From Algoriphagus sp. NG3 (lineage in GTDB: Bacteria; Bacteroidota; Bacteroidia; Cytophagales; Cyclobacteriaceae): 64,000 nt of DNA. The stretch is from NCBI RefSeq assembly GCF_034119865.1, contig NZ_CP139421.1:2976001-3040000 (forward strand), written 5' to 3'. The notes under the pieces were generated by a model, which was not told where the DNA came from, did no database searches, and saw only the letters and a list, made by a program, of their open reading frames with translations. Below, piece after piece: positions 46,917-54,835 of this stretch. The translations under genes were made by a program, and so were the position numbers. Within the stretch, counting starts at the first letter, position 1. Every line of letters starts with the position of its first letter.

Positions 46917-49703
46917 TCACTTTACCGTAACTAGCACATAATCGGAAGCGCCTAATAGACCTCCACCTGTAACCCATACTTTTGTCTGGCCTCTGCTGTG
47001 AAATGCAATAGTACCATCACTATGCACAGAGGCTACAGCATCATTTTCAGAAAAATAAGTGAGGTCATGGTTCATCCATTTGGGCTCTATAATTTGAATC
47101 CCCAAAGGATGATAGGTCCCAATTTTTCCAATAATTGTCTGTGGTATAGCATTTACTTTTTGAGCGAAGTTTGGCAAATTAATTCTCCCTTCGTAAAAAC
47201 CACTGCCTAATGTCGCCAACCAGATTTTATTCGCATCATTCAAGTCAAACTTGACATCTTCTATCCTATGTGGAATAGTGATACCACCATTGTTTTTATG
47301 CCAAGAATTCCCTCTGTCCCAACTGAAATAGATACCCGGGTTTTTTGATTCATAGCCCACAGAAACCACCAGCAATTTTGGATCAAAAGGAGAGATATCT
47401 ATACATTCCGCGCCTCCTATAAGGAAAATTTGATCCCAATTGACTCCGTAGTCATCTGAATACCATAACCCTTGACCTCCCGTATAATGGCCCGTGGTAA
47501 TGTACATTCTTCCAGTAAGGTCAAATTTGATAAACTGCACCCCTTCTACCTCAGCAGGCAGGTTTACCCTAGACCAACTTTCTCCACGGTCAGCGGAATG
47601 GTAAAGCCCCCCTTCGGAAACAGGAGGAAAATAAGCCTTATCATTTTTTTGCGCCGCAATAAAAAGTGATTTTCTGGTTTCATCCCTAGGATCAAATTGT
47701 ACGTCGTTTATTCGGGCAGGCGTGGGCAGTCCCTTATTTCTTTGAATGAAGGTTTTGCCAAAATCCTCCGAATAGAAAAATCCCCCTTGGTCAGCCTTTT
47801 CTAAATCAACAATTTGCGTGACCCCAAAATACATATATTGGTTATTTATGGGATCTATAGTAAGGCCATTTGTATAAAAGTCATCTTTCCAGCGTTTGGT
47901 TGCCGGAGTAGCTCTCCCATAATTTTTCCAGCTGTGTCCTCCATCCGTACTACGAAAAACATACTGCTTATGCGCCTGTCGATTGGAAGTAGCATAAAGT
48001 ATATTGGGCTCGAATGGATCATAAACAATATTACTTACCGTTTCCTGTGCACTTTGCACATATTTTACTGCCATCACTCCATTTATTCTTTCACCAGTGG
48101 GTATCCATATCCGGTGTTCACCCGATCCAAATAGAGGAACTCCAGTCCTGCGATCCTGTGCTATTGTCAGACCAGGCAGGTTGGAATTACCGTGACCTAC
48201 CAAACCACCCTTTGGTGTCTTAGTTTCGTCCACTTGGTCCCAACTATGACCATGGTCAGTACTCAGCATAGTACTGTGGTCGGATATGATCATAACGCTA
48301 CCATCCGGTCCTACATCCATTGCTCGCATAGATCTCAACGCATAATCATCGTCATGGCGCATATGGGGAGAAAAATGTCCCACTTCCATATTTTGACTGA
48401 TAGGCTGATTTCGTGAGGTCCAATAAACACTGTCCTTGGCCCAAGTTTCCCTATAAAGCCGCGCTGTACTTCTCCAGGTCTTTCCGTAATCGGTAGAGGC
48501 CCATAGACGTCCAGGCATAATCGAGTTTCCTATCTGTGGATCCGCAAAACCAACGTACACTGATCCTTCACGACTCGGATCTACACTTATCATATTGAAC
48601 CGTTGCAGGGCACTTTTCGGAAGCTCAGGATATTTCTTGGTAACTACATCGACCGGAAGATCAAACCACTTGGAAAGGTATAGATAATAACTTTCAGGCA
48701 CTCCGCCAGAAAGTTGATTAATATCCAGACCTAAATTTCCATTTATTTTTTCCCAAGTATCACCCGCATCAACAGAGTAAAAAACTCCACCGGTACAATA
48801 GGTGAATTGTCCAGATGGATGGTACTGAACTTGGTCAAGGACATAGAGCACAAATCGACCAGTGGATTGGTCGAAATAAAAATCCATATCCATGACGATG
48901 CTGTTATCTAATTGACTTTTGCCAATCTGACCCCAACTGTCTCCGCCATTTTCAGAGCGGTAGAGACCATAATTGGAAGAGGCAAAAACAACTTGTGGAT
49001 CTAAAGGATTGACAATAATTCTTCCTATTTGGGCTTTAGGGTGGAGTCCCTCATTAACCATTTTCCAGCTATTTCCAGCATCAGTGGTTCGCCAAACCAT
49101 ACCTTGATAATCAGAGGGAATACCATGAGGGTTTGAAGCTTTTAGGTCTTTATAACAAGACAGCCACTCCTGCCCTCTTACATTCGTTCCACCTCCAACA
49201 AACCACTTATTGCTATCAGTGGGATCGATGGCCAAAGAAGCCACTTTTTTTTTCCACCTGTCTGTATCTTCTCCATCTTGGCCTACATTATACCATGGGC
49301 AATTTTTCACTACTTCCCATTTTCTGCCAGTATCCTTGGTAATCCATAGTTCTGAAGAAGAAATAGCCAGTCCCATTTTGGGGTCTGAATACGAATAATA
49401 TAAATCCCGTAAATGGAAAAATGTACCGTCTCCATCATCATCAGTGATAGTGTACCATTTTTTCCCGTTATTCTCAGACTGATAGGCATTCCACATATCA
49501 GGGCACATAGCAACCGTGCCAGGAATGGTAGGATGATACCTGAGTAAGTTGGCAAATCCTGCATTTCCTGGTCCAAATTGCTGCCAAGTAATTTCATCGC
49601 TGGAAACGACACGTTCATTATTCAACATGTCGATAGTAGTCTGTAGGCTCTGGGCCTGAATAAAACTCACCTTGAATAAAAATAGCACTAATAGGATTCT
49701 CAT
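46917..49703 (-). CDS. BNR/sortilin-like beta-propeller protein with C-terminal Ig-like domain
   Basis: 928 aa. A signal peptide ends near residue 18. The protein is filled with BNR/Asp-box repeats (for example STDYGKTWRST, STDGGHSWKNYG, SADRGESWSRV and SWDRGNSWHKN), which suggests two propellers in tandem as in GH74 or VPS10/sortilin folds. The last about 80 residues resemble a bacterial Ig-like (Big_2) domain (NDAVASVHSDGTIAFHSRGQTKVWVTG). The protein could be an exo- or endo-glycosidase or a glycan-binding factor; GH74-type catalytic aspartates could not be assigned with confidence. It lies between the demethylase cassette and the GH86 gene, so it is part of the PUL, but its function is unknown. 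Confidence 0.7.
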   Translation of the reverse strand: MRILLVLFLFKVSFIQAQSLQTTIDMLNNERVVSSDEITWQQFGPGNAGFANLLRYHPTIPGTVAMCPDMWNAYQSENNGKKWYTITDDDGDGTFFHLRDLYYSYSDPKMGLAISSSELWITKDTGRKWEVVKNCPWYNVGQDGEDTDRWKKKVASLAIDPTDSNKWFVGGGTNVRGQEWLSCYKDLKASNPHGIPSDYQGMVWRTTDAGNSWKMVNEGLHPKAQIGRIIVNPLDPQVVFASSNYGLYRSENGGDSWGQIGKSQLDNSIVMDMDFYFDQSTGRFVLYVLDQVQYHPSGQFTYCTGGVFYSVDAGDTWEKINGNLGLDINQLSGGVPESYYLYLSKWFDLPVDVVTKKYPELPKSALQRFNMISVDPSREGSVYVGFADPQIGNSIMPGRLWASTDYGKTWRSTARLYRETWAKDSVYWTSRNQPISQNMEVGHFSPHMRHDDDYALRSMRAMDVGPDGSVMIISDHSTMLSTDHGHSWDQVDETKTPKGGLVGHGNSNLPGLTIAQDRRTGVPLFGSGEHRIWIPTGERINGVMAVKYVQSAQETVSNIVYDPFEPNILYATSNRQAHKQYVFRSTDGGHSWKNYGRATPATKRWKDDFYTNGLTIDPINNQYMYFGVTQIVDLEKADQGGFFYSEDFGKTFIQRNKGLPTPARINDVQFDPRDETRKSLFIAAQKNDKAYFPPVSEGGLYHSADRGESWSRVNLPAEVEGVQFIKFDLTGRMYITTGHYTGGQGLWYSDDYGVNWDQIFLIGGAECIDISPFDPKLLVVSVGYESKNPGIYFSWDRGNSWHKNNGGITIPHRIEDVKFDLNDANKIWLATLGSGFYEGRINLPNFAQKVNAIPQTIIGKIGTYHPLGIQIIEPKWMNHDLTYFSENDAVASVHSDGTIAFHSRGQTKVWVTGGGLLGASDYVLVTVK

Positions 49704-49930
49704 GACATGGTAATTTGAACCTAAAGCTAGTAGAGCCTATTTCTTTAATCTTATTCTTATTTCCCGATCTGTAGTATAAATGTTTCTAGGGCTAGCAAAC
49801 CCAAAAAGCGAGACCATATTCTTCTAACCTTTCCTTAAAAAACAAAAAATGACAACCCTCCCAATCCAAAATCGCTAGCTTACATTTCAGATGTTTTTAG
49901 CAAAAAAGATTTTTACAACTAATTATATAT

Positions 49931-49937
49931 TAGTACA
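49931..49937. promoter_or_regulatory. Possible TAGTACA half-site upstream of the propeller gene
   Basis: TAGTACA, in the AT-rich gap between the esterase and propeller genes, matches half-sites upstream of the Gfo/Idh gene and of a GH29 gene. It is a single short match and could be chance. Confidence 0.2.
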
Positions 49938-49959
49938 GCATCTAAATAAAGTAATAGCC

Positions 49960-50760
49960 TTAATACACCTTCCCGTCAAAAAACCTGAACGAGCTTTCCA
50001 CATGTTTTTGCCAATACGCCCATTGATGCCCTCCTTCAAATTCTTCATAAGAATGCGCTATTCCAAATGAATCCAGTTGCTGATGTATCAATCTATTTCC
50101 AGCTATCAGCTCATCACTTTTCCCACAATCAAACCTGATGGCTGGGAGGTCTTTTAGGTTTCTTTTAATCACATCAATCACATCATTTTCAGCATCGCAT
50201 AGTTGATAGGATTCAAGAGCCTCTTCTACGAAAAATGACATTTCAGAAAATTTGGTAATCGCACTATGAGCTGAGATCGCCGAAAAGACCTCAGGAAATT
50301 CCGCCCCCAGTTTCAGTGCTCCATAGCCCCCCATAGAGAGTCCACCAATACAAACTTTGGACTTCTCACTGGTGCATGAAATATTTTCTCTGATTGCTTT
50401 GGGCACATCTGTAACTATCCACTGGGCGAAGTCTTGTGATTGATGTGCGAGATATCCTGAGCCATCTCCCCAAAGTCCATCGGAAGGCATTGCAATTATA
50501 GCTGGACGGATTTTCCCGCTTTCCATTAATTGCTTAGCTGTCACATGAGCACCACCTTTCATCGCCCAAACCCATGCAGACCCATAGACTCCATGTAGCA
50601 AAATATAAATCGGCAGATCGGTTATACTATCGATCACATTGGGCACATAAAGACAGATATCTCCTCTTCCTTTCAGGTTGGGAGTTTTGACTGTCAAAAA
50701 ACGAAGACCTGAATTTTCGAAATTCGGATCCGATAGTTCAATAGTTCTAAAGCTGCTCAT
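49960..50760 (-). CDS. Alpha/beta-hydrolase esterase, esterase-D/S-formylglutathione hydrolase-like
   Basis: 266 aa, no signal peptide, so cytoplasmic. The nucleophile elbow GGLSMGGYG places Ser142; Asp211 or Asp216 and His245 (EGGHQWAYW) complete a plausible triad. LLHGVYGSAWVWAMKGG supplies the oxyanion region of the esterase-D family (PF00756). It is the last gene of the P450 cassette, 11 bp after a class-III-like alcohol dehydrogenase, which fits hydrolysis of S-formylglutathione or another formyl thioester produced from formaldehyde. A carbohydrate esterase is the alternative. Confidence 0.75.
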   Translation of the reverse strand: MSSFRTIELSDPNFENSGLRFLTVKTPNLKGRGDICLYVPNVIDSITDLPIYILLHGVYGSAWVWAMKGGAHVTAKQLMESGKIRPAIIAMPSDGLWGDGSGYLAHQSQDFAQWIVTDVPKAIRENISCTSEKSKVCIGGLSMGGYGALKLGAEFPEVFSAISAHSAITKFSEMSFFVEEALESYQLCDAENDVIDVIKRNLKDLPAIRFDCGKSDELIAGNRLIHQQLDSFGIAHSYEEFEGGHQWAYWQKHVESSFRFFDGKVY

Positions 50761-50771
50761 AGTTTTTGGGT

Positions 50772-51890
50772 TTAGGGAAAAACGATCACTCCTTTGGCAT
50801 TCACTCCAGCCAGCATATCATCCAATGCCAGTTGCAAATCTTCCAAGTCATATTCCCTGCTGACCATTTGATCCAGTTTGAGTTGGCCATTCATATACAG
50901 TTGCATCAGAATGGGAAAATCAATTTGCGGTCTGCATTTGCCATAAAGGGGATTTATATAGATTTTGTCCCATTCGAAAAGCCTCATATCTATGGTAAGG
51001 TCTTCTTCTATGCCACTCACCTGCACAGCCGTCCCCGCATTTCGGATCATTGCCAAGGGAGCAGCGCCCAATGCTGGTATTGCAGTACACTCAAAGGCGT
51101 AATCTGCACCTCTTCCGCCAAACAACACTTTTACCTTTTCAGACGCATTCATCAATCCCTTATCCTCCTTATCTGCCAAAATCACGTCTGTAGCTCCGAA
51201 TTCCCTGGCCAACTCCAGCTTAATAGGATTGATATCAATGGCGATAATTCTTCCTGCTCCTGCTATCTGGCAGGCATTAATGACATTCAGGCCTACTCCC
51301 CCGCAACCTAATACGACCACTGAACAACCCGCTTTAAGTTTAGCTGCATTTACCACCGAACCGAATCCTGTCATCACGCCGCAACTGATGATGCTGGCGG
51401 CAGAAAAATTCAAGTTTGCATGATCTACCTTCACTACCGCCGATTCTTTGACCAAGGTATATTCACTCAAAGTACCCAGATTAAAGGATCGCTCAATTGC
51501 CTTGCCTTCCCATTGGGTACTTCCCAGGGTAGCCTGCCCAGGAGTATGTCCATTTCCGCCTGCTACTACCGGAGAGTTGTTTTCGCAAATGTGCTGATTG
51601 CCTTCCTGACATTGAAAGCAATGCAGGCAAGGAGTGGCCCAATTCAAAATCACCTGATCCCCAGGTTTGACACTGCTGATCTCATTCCCTACTTTCTCAA
51701 CTATTCCCGCTCCCTCATGCCCCATAACGATAGGTTTGCCCCATGAGAGCGAATCATAATCGGTATGGCAAAGTCCAGCCGCTTTCATTCTCACCAGTAC
51801 TTCATCCTGACCGGGTTCGGCAATGGTGACTTCACTAATACTAAAAGTACCGTCACCTTTGGCTACGGCTGATCTTGAAATTATTGACAT
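50772..51890 (-). CDS. Zinc-dependent alcohol dehydrogenase (class III-like), P450 cassette
   Basis: 372 aa. Catalytic zinc ligands are Cys41 (GLCHTD) and His58-Glu59 (GHE); structural zinc cysteines are at 88, 91, 94 and 102; the Rossmann motif is GCGGVGLN. Length and motif spacing match class III (formaldehyde/mycothiol or glutathione-dependent) alcohol dehydrogenases. It lies 44 bp after the ferredoxin reductase gene. Related dehydrogenases accompany 6-O-methyl-galactose demethylase P450s in marine Bacteroidota. It may oxidise released formaldehyde or the unstable hydroxymethyl intermediate. Which one is not decided by sequence. Confidence 0.85.
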   Translation of the reverse strand: MSIISRSAVAKGDGTFSISEVTIAEPGQDEVLVRMKAAGLCHTDYDSLSWGKPIVMGHEGAGIVEKVGNEISSVKPGDQVILNWATPCLHCFQCQEGNQHICENNSPVVAGGNGHTPGQATLGSTQWEGKAIERSFNLGTLSEYTLVKESAVVKVDHANLNFSAASIISCGVMTGFGSVVNAAKLKAGCSVVVLGCGGVGLNVINACQIAGAGRIIAIDINPIKLELAREFGATDVILADKEDKGLMNASEKVKVLFGGRGADYAFECTAIPALGAAPLAMIRNAGTAVQVSGIEEDLTIDMRLFEWDKIYINPLYGKCRPQIDFPILMQLYMNGQLKLDQMVSREYDLEDLQLALDDMLAGVNAKGVIVFP

Positions 51891-51934
51891 GGTTTGAGTT
51901 TGAGTTGAGTGTTTTTTTAAAGTACAATGAATTG

Positions 51935-53176
51935 CTAGCGACCAATCGCTTTGAGCTCTACACTTAGATCTTCCAATTTTGATTTATCTATTAATTCTCC
52001 GCTTTTGAGAAACTTGGTACCCCAGACATAAGCTTTCGCTGAGTTAACCGTATCTACAGCCAGTAGTTCCTCTCCTTTAAAGTACCAAATAGAGAACACC
52101 TTATCTTCCTCCTTTCTTAAGATAGCTTCATCGTAGCCCGCCGAAAGTCCCACTAGCTGAAGTTTGACATCATATTGATCGGACCAAAACCATGGAACAG
52201 CGTCATGAAGCACTTCTTTTCCACAGATCGCCGCAGCAGCTATTTTGGCCTGATCCACTGCATTTTGAACGCATTCCAACCGGATAAATCGCCCGTAGTG
52301 CGGACTGAAATGTTCTGTACAATCGCCGATCGCATAGATATTTTCATCTTCAGTCCGGTAAGTCCCATCGACCCGAATTCCATTTTCTGCCTGTATTCCT
52401 ATTGAGGATGCTAATTCTGAATTAACCTGAATACCTACTCCCAGCACCAGCATCTCAGCAAAATAGCTAGTTCCATCAGCACAGATTACCTGAACCCCAT
52501 TTCCATCTTCTCCTATGGAAATCACTTGCTTATTGCACAGGATTTTCACCCCGTTCCCTGCATGAAGTTTCTCAAAAAATAAAGACATCTCTGGAGCCGT
52601 CACCCTGGCCAATACCCTAGCCTCCCGCTCCACAACAGTTATCCGAGCACCTAGTTTCCTCAGAGAAGCAGCTATCTCCAACCCTATGTAACCACCTCCA
52701 ATGATGACCACTTCATGACCGGGATTTGAGTAAATTCTCTTCCTTATGCTACTTACATCAGCAGCTGTGCGAAGTGTAAACACGTGCTTGGACTTTGCCA
52801 AACCTTTAAAATTGGGAATTAACGCTCTTGCTCCGGTCGCTAAAACCAATTTATCATAAGCCTGCCAATTCCCGTTGTCCAGCTCCACCTGTTGCTCTTC
52901 CCTATTTATTGTCACAGCCTTAACTCCCAGCCTAAGCTGAATGTCTTCCCTGGTATAACTTTCGGCGGACTTCAATAGATTTATTCCCATACCTTCTGGA
53001 TTATGCAGGTAGGTCTTTGACAAAGGCGGCCTATGATACGGCATCTCTGGATCTGAGTCGATAAGAACAATTTCTCCTTTCCAGCCTTCCTTTCGGAGCG
53101 CAAAAGCAAAATTTACCCCCGCATGACTGGCACCTATAATGACACAGATTTGCTTTTCTAGTAGTTTTTCAGACAT
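51935..53176 (-). CDS. FAD-dependent NAD(P)H:ferredoxin reductase of the P450 system
   Basis: 413 aa. An N-terminal FAD-binding motif (VIIGASHAGVNFAFALRKEG), a second GxGxxG for NAD(P)H (VVIIGGGYIGLEIAASLRKLG) and the late YAIGDCTEHF motif match the putidaredoxin-reductase family. Such enzymes pass electrons from NAD(P)H to a [2Fe-2S] ferredoxin that feeds a class I bacterial P450. It lies 9 bp downstream of the ferredoxin gene, in the order P450, ferredoxin, reductase, and completes the electron chain. Confidence 0.93.
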   Translation of the reverse strand: MSEKLLEKQICVIIGASHAGVNFAFALRKEGWKGEIVLIDSDPEMPYHRPPLSKTYLHNPEGMGINLLKSAESYTREDIQLRLGVKAVTINREEQQVELDNGNWQAYDKLVLATGARALIPNFKGLAKSKHVFTLRTAADVSSIRKRIYSNPGHEVVIIGGGYIGLEIAASLRKLGARITVVEREARVLARVTAPEMSLFFEKLHAGNGVKILCNKQVISIGEDGNGVQVICADGTSYFAEMLVLGVGIQVNSELASSIGIQAENGIRVDGTYRTEDENIYAIGDCTEHFSPHYGRFIRLECVQNAVDQAKIAAAAICGKEVLHDAVPWFWSDQYDVKLQLVGLSAGYDEAILRKEEDKVFSIWYFKGEELLAVDTVNSAKAYVWGTKFLKSGELIDKSKLEDLSVELKAIGR

Positions 53177-53185
53177 GGAAAATCC

Positions 53186-53494
53186 TTATTTCGCAACGCG
53201 AAGAATCACCCCATCTAAAGCCTCGCTAATCTGCAATTGACAGGAAAGTCTGCTATATGCATCAGCATTGTCATCCAGTTCCAGCATATCGCTTTCGATT
53301 TCACTAGCCGGACCCGTTTTTTTCAAATCATCAGGCGCTACATGTACATGACAGGTAGCGCAGGAGCATACTCCGCCACAATCTCCATCGATCCCTTTAA
53401 TACCATTCTCCACAGCTAGTGCCATCACAGAACCTGAAAAACCTTCCAGTGTGATTGTTTCTTCATCTCTAGTGATAAAAGTAATTTTGGCCAT
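53186..53494 (-). CDS. [2Fe-2S] ferredoxin (putidaredoxin/adrenodoxin type)
   Basis: 102 aa. The cluster ligands are Cys39, Cys45, Cys48 and Cys85, with C-x5-C-x2-C spacing exactly as in putidaredoxin, within DCGGVCSCATCHV; Cys43 is an additional non-ligand cysteine. RLSCQLQIS contains the fourth ligand. The protein carries single electrons from the reductase to the P450. The gene starts 4 bp after the P450 stop codon, so the two are probably translated together. Confidence 0.95.
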   Translation of the reverse strand: MAKITFITRDEETITLEGFSGSVMALAVENGIKGIDGDCGGVCSCATCHVHVAPDDLKKTGPASEIESDMLELDDNADAYSRLSCQLQISEALDGVILRVAK

Positions 53495-53498
53495 CTCT

Positions 53499-54662
53499 TT
53501 ATTGGTTTATTGGATTGAATTTTACATTAATTTTATGGTAGCCTACTTTCCGTTGAAAGTCGCCCCAATGCTCGATATTCTCTTGCAAATCAAGAATATC
53601 TATAGATTGGACTTTCGCTGAAAGTTCCATTAAAAGTATTCTCATAATCTGTCTGGCATGGGTAGCGCCCAAACAGTTATGATGACTAAAGCCAAATCCC
53701 ACATGTGGATTGATCTTACGATCCAGTACAATTTCATCTGCATTTTCAAAAACAGCTTCATCGCGATTTGCCGATGCCCAACATAAGGAAACCCGATTAT
53801 CAGCTTTCGCAGCATGCTCACATACCTGCGTATCTTCTGTCACTACCCTACCCATATGCGTCAAGGGTGAAAAGTAGCGGATCATTTCTTCCACCGCATT
53901 GTTAATGAGTTCAGGCTCTTTTCGGATCCTATCCAAAGACTGTGGATGATCTGCAAAATAGGCAAGGGCATTGGTAACCGCATTGATCACTGTATCTCGC
54001 CCACCGGCAAAAGTCAACACTAAAACGCCCTTTGCCTCTTCCTTGCTCAGCTTTCTTCCTTCAAAATCTGACTGAATAAGTACAGAATATAGATCATCAG
54101 AGGGATTGGCAATCGCACGATCAAGTTCCCGATCAATATAGTCATATAGAATATTGGCTTTATCCCCATCCAATGCCTCCCCCTCGCTTCGGAACACATG
54201 GGTTCCCCAGGAGATCCAGGTTTCTGACTCGGCAAAAGGCGTATTGAGCAAAAGCGTCAACGCACGTGACTGCAAAGGAAGTGCGAACTCATTTACCACC
54301 TCTGTAGCATCCCGCAAAAGTGCATAGTTTATACAGGTAGAAATCATTCCCCTTAGTGCTTCCTGATATTCCGCCTGCAAGGGACGCTTAAACCACGATT
54401 CCACGAGAGATCGATAAGCTCCATGTTTGGGAGGATCCACTTCGAAGGGAAGCTGGCGGGTATCTCGAATGTTGACCTCCGAAGGCACTACTATTCTTCC
54501 TGGTACTGCTTCAGAAGTAAAAGTCTTGTAATTATGCGCCGTCTTCCGTATATCTTTATGGCGAAGCAACATGGTCACGGGATCATTTTGATCTTCAATT
54601 GTATGAAAACCAGTCTTAATTCTCACCTCTGTAAAGGGATCAGGCAGATCACTTTTTTTCAT
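53499..54662 (-). CDS. Cytochrome P450, predicted 6-O-methyl-D-galactose demethylase
   Basis: 387 aa from the ATG at 54662. The frame runs to 54845, but the extra 61 residues are AT-rich, unlike a P450 N-terminus, and would overlap the divergent regulator. The I-helix motif GGRDT, the ExxR motif (EEMIRYFSP) and the heme-thiolate block FGFSHHNCLG are present; the usual Gly of FxxGxHxCxG is Ser here. A soluble bacterial P450 encoded with its own ferredoxin and reductase inside a GH16/GH86 PUL matches the marine CYP236-type enzymes that oxidise the methyl ether of 6-O-methyl-D-galactose, releasing D-galactose and formaldehyde. Function is inferred from this context. Confidence 0.9.
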   Translation of the reverse strand: MKKSDLPDPFTEVRIKTGFHTIEDQNDPVTMLLRHKDIRKTAHNYKTFTSEAVPGRIVVPSEVNIRDTRQLPFEVDPPKHGAYRSLVESWFKRPLQAEYQEALRGMISTCINYALLRDATEVVNEFALPLQSRALTLLLNTPFAESETWISWGTHVFRSEGEALDGDKANILYDYIDRELDRAIANPSDDLYSVLIQSDFEGRKLSKEEAKGVLVLTFAGGRDTVINAVTNALAYFADHPQSLDRIRKEPELINNAVEEMIRYFSPLTHMGRVVTEDTQVCEHAAKADNRVSLCWASANRDEAVFENADEIVLDRKINPHVGFGFSHHNCLGATHARQIMRILLMELSAKVQSIDILDLQENIEHWGDFQRKVGYHKINVKFNPINQ

Positions 54663-54835
54663 AGTCAAAAATTTTTGGTTGTAAGGCTTGTTAATTGCTT
54701 TACAATATTTGCCAATATACAGGAGAGATAGTTTGTCTATTTTCACCAATAAGTAATCTATTTTATCATAAATTGAAAAATTTTGGAATAATTGAGACTG
54801 AATAGAAAACTTATTACGCTTAACCAATAAATATT

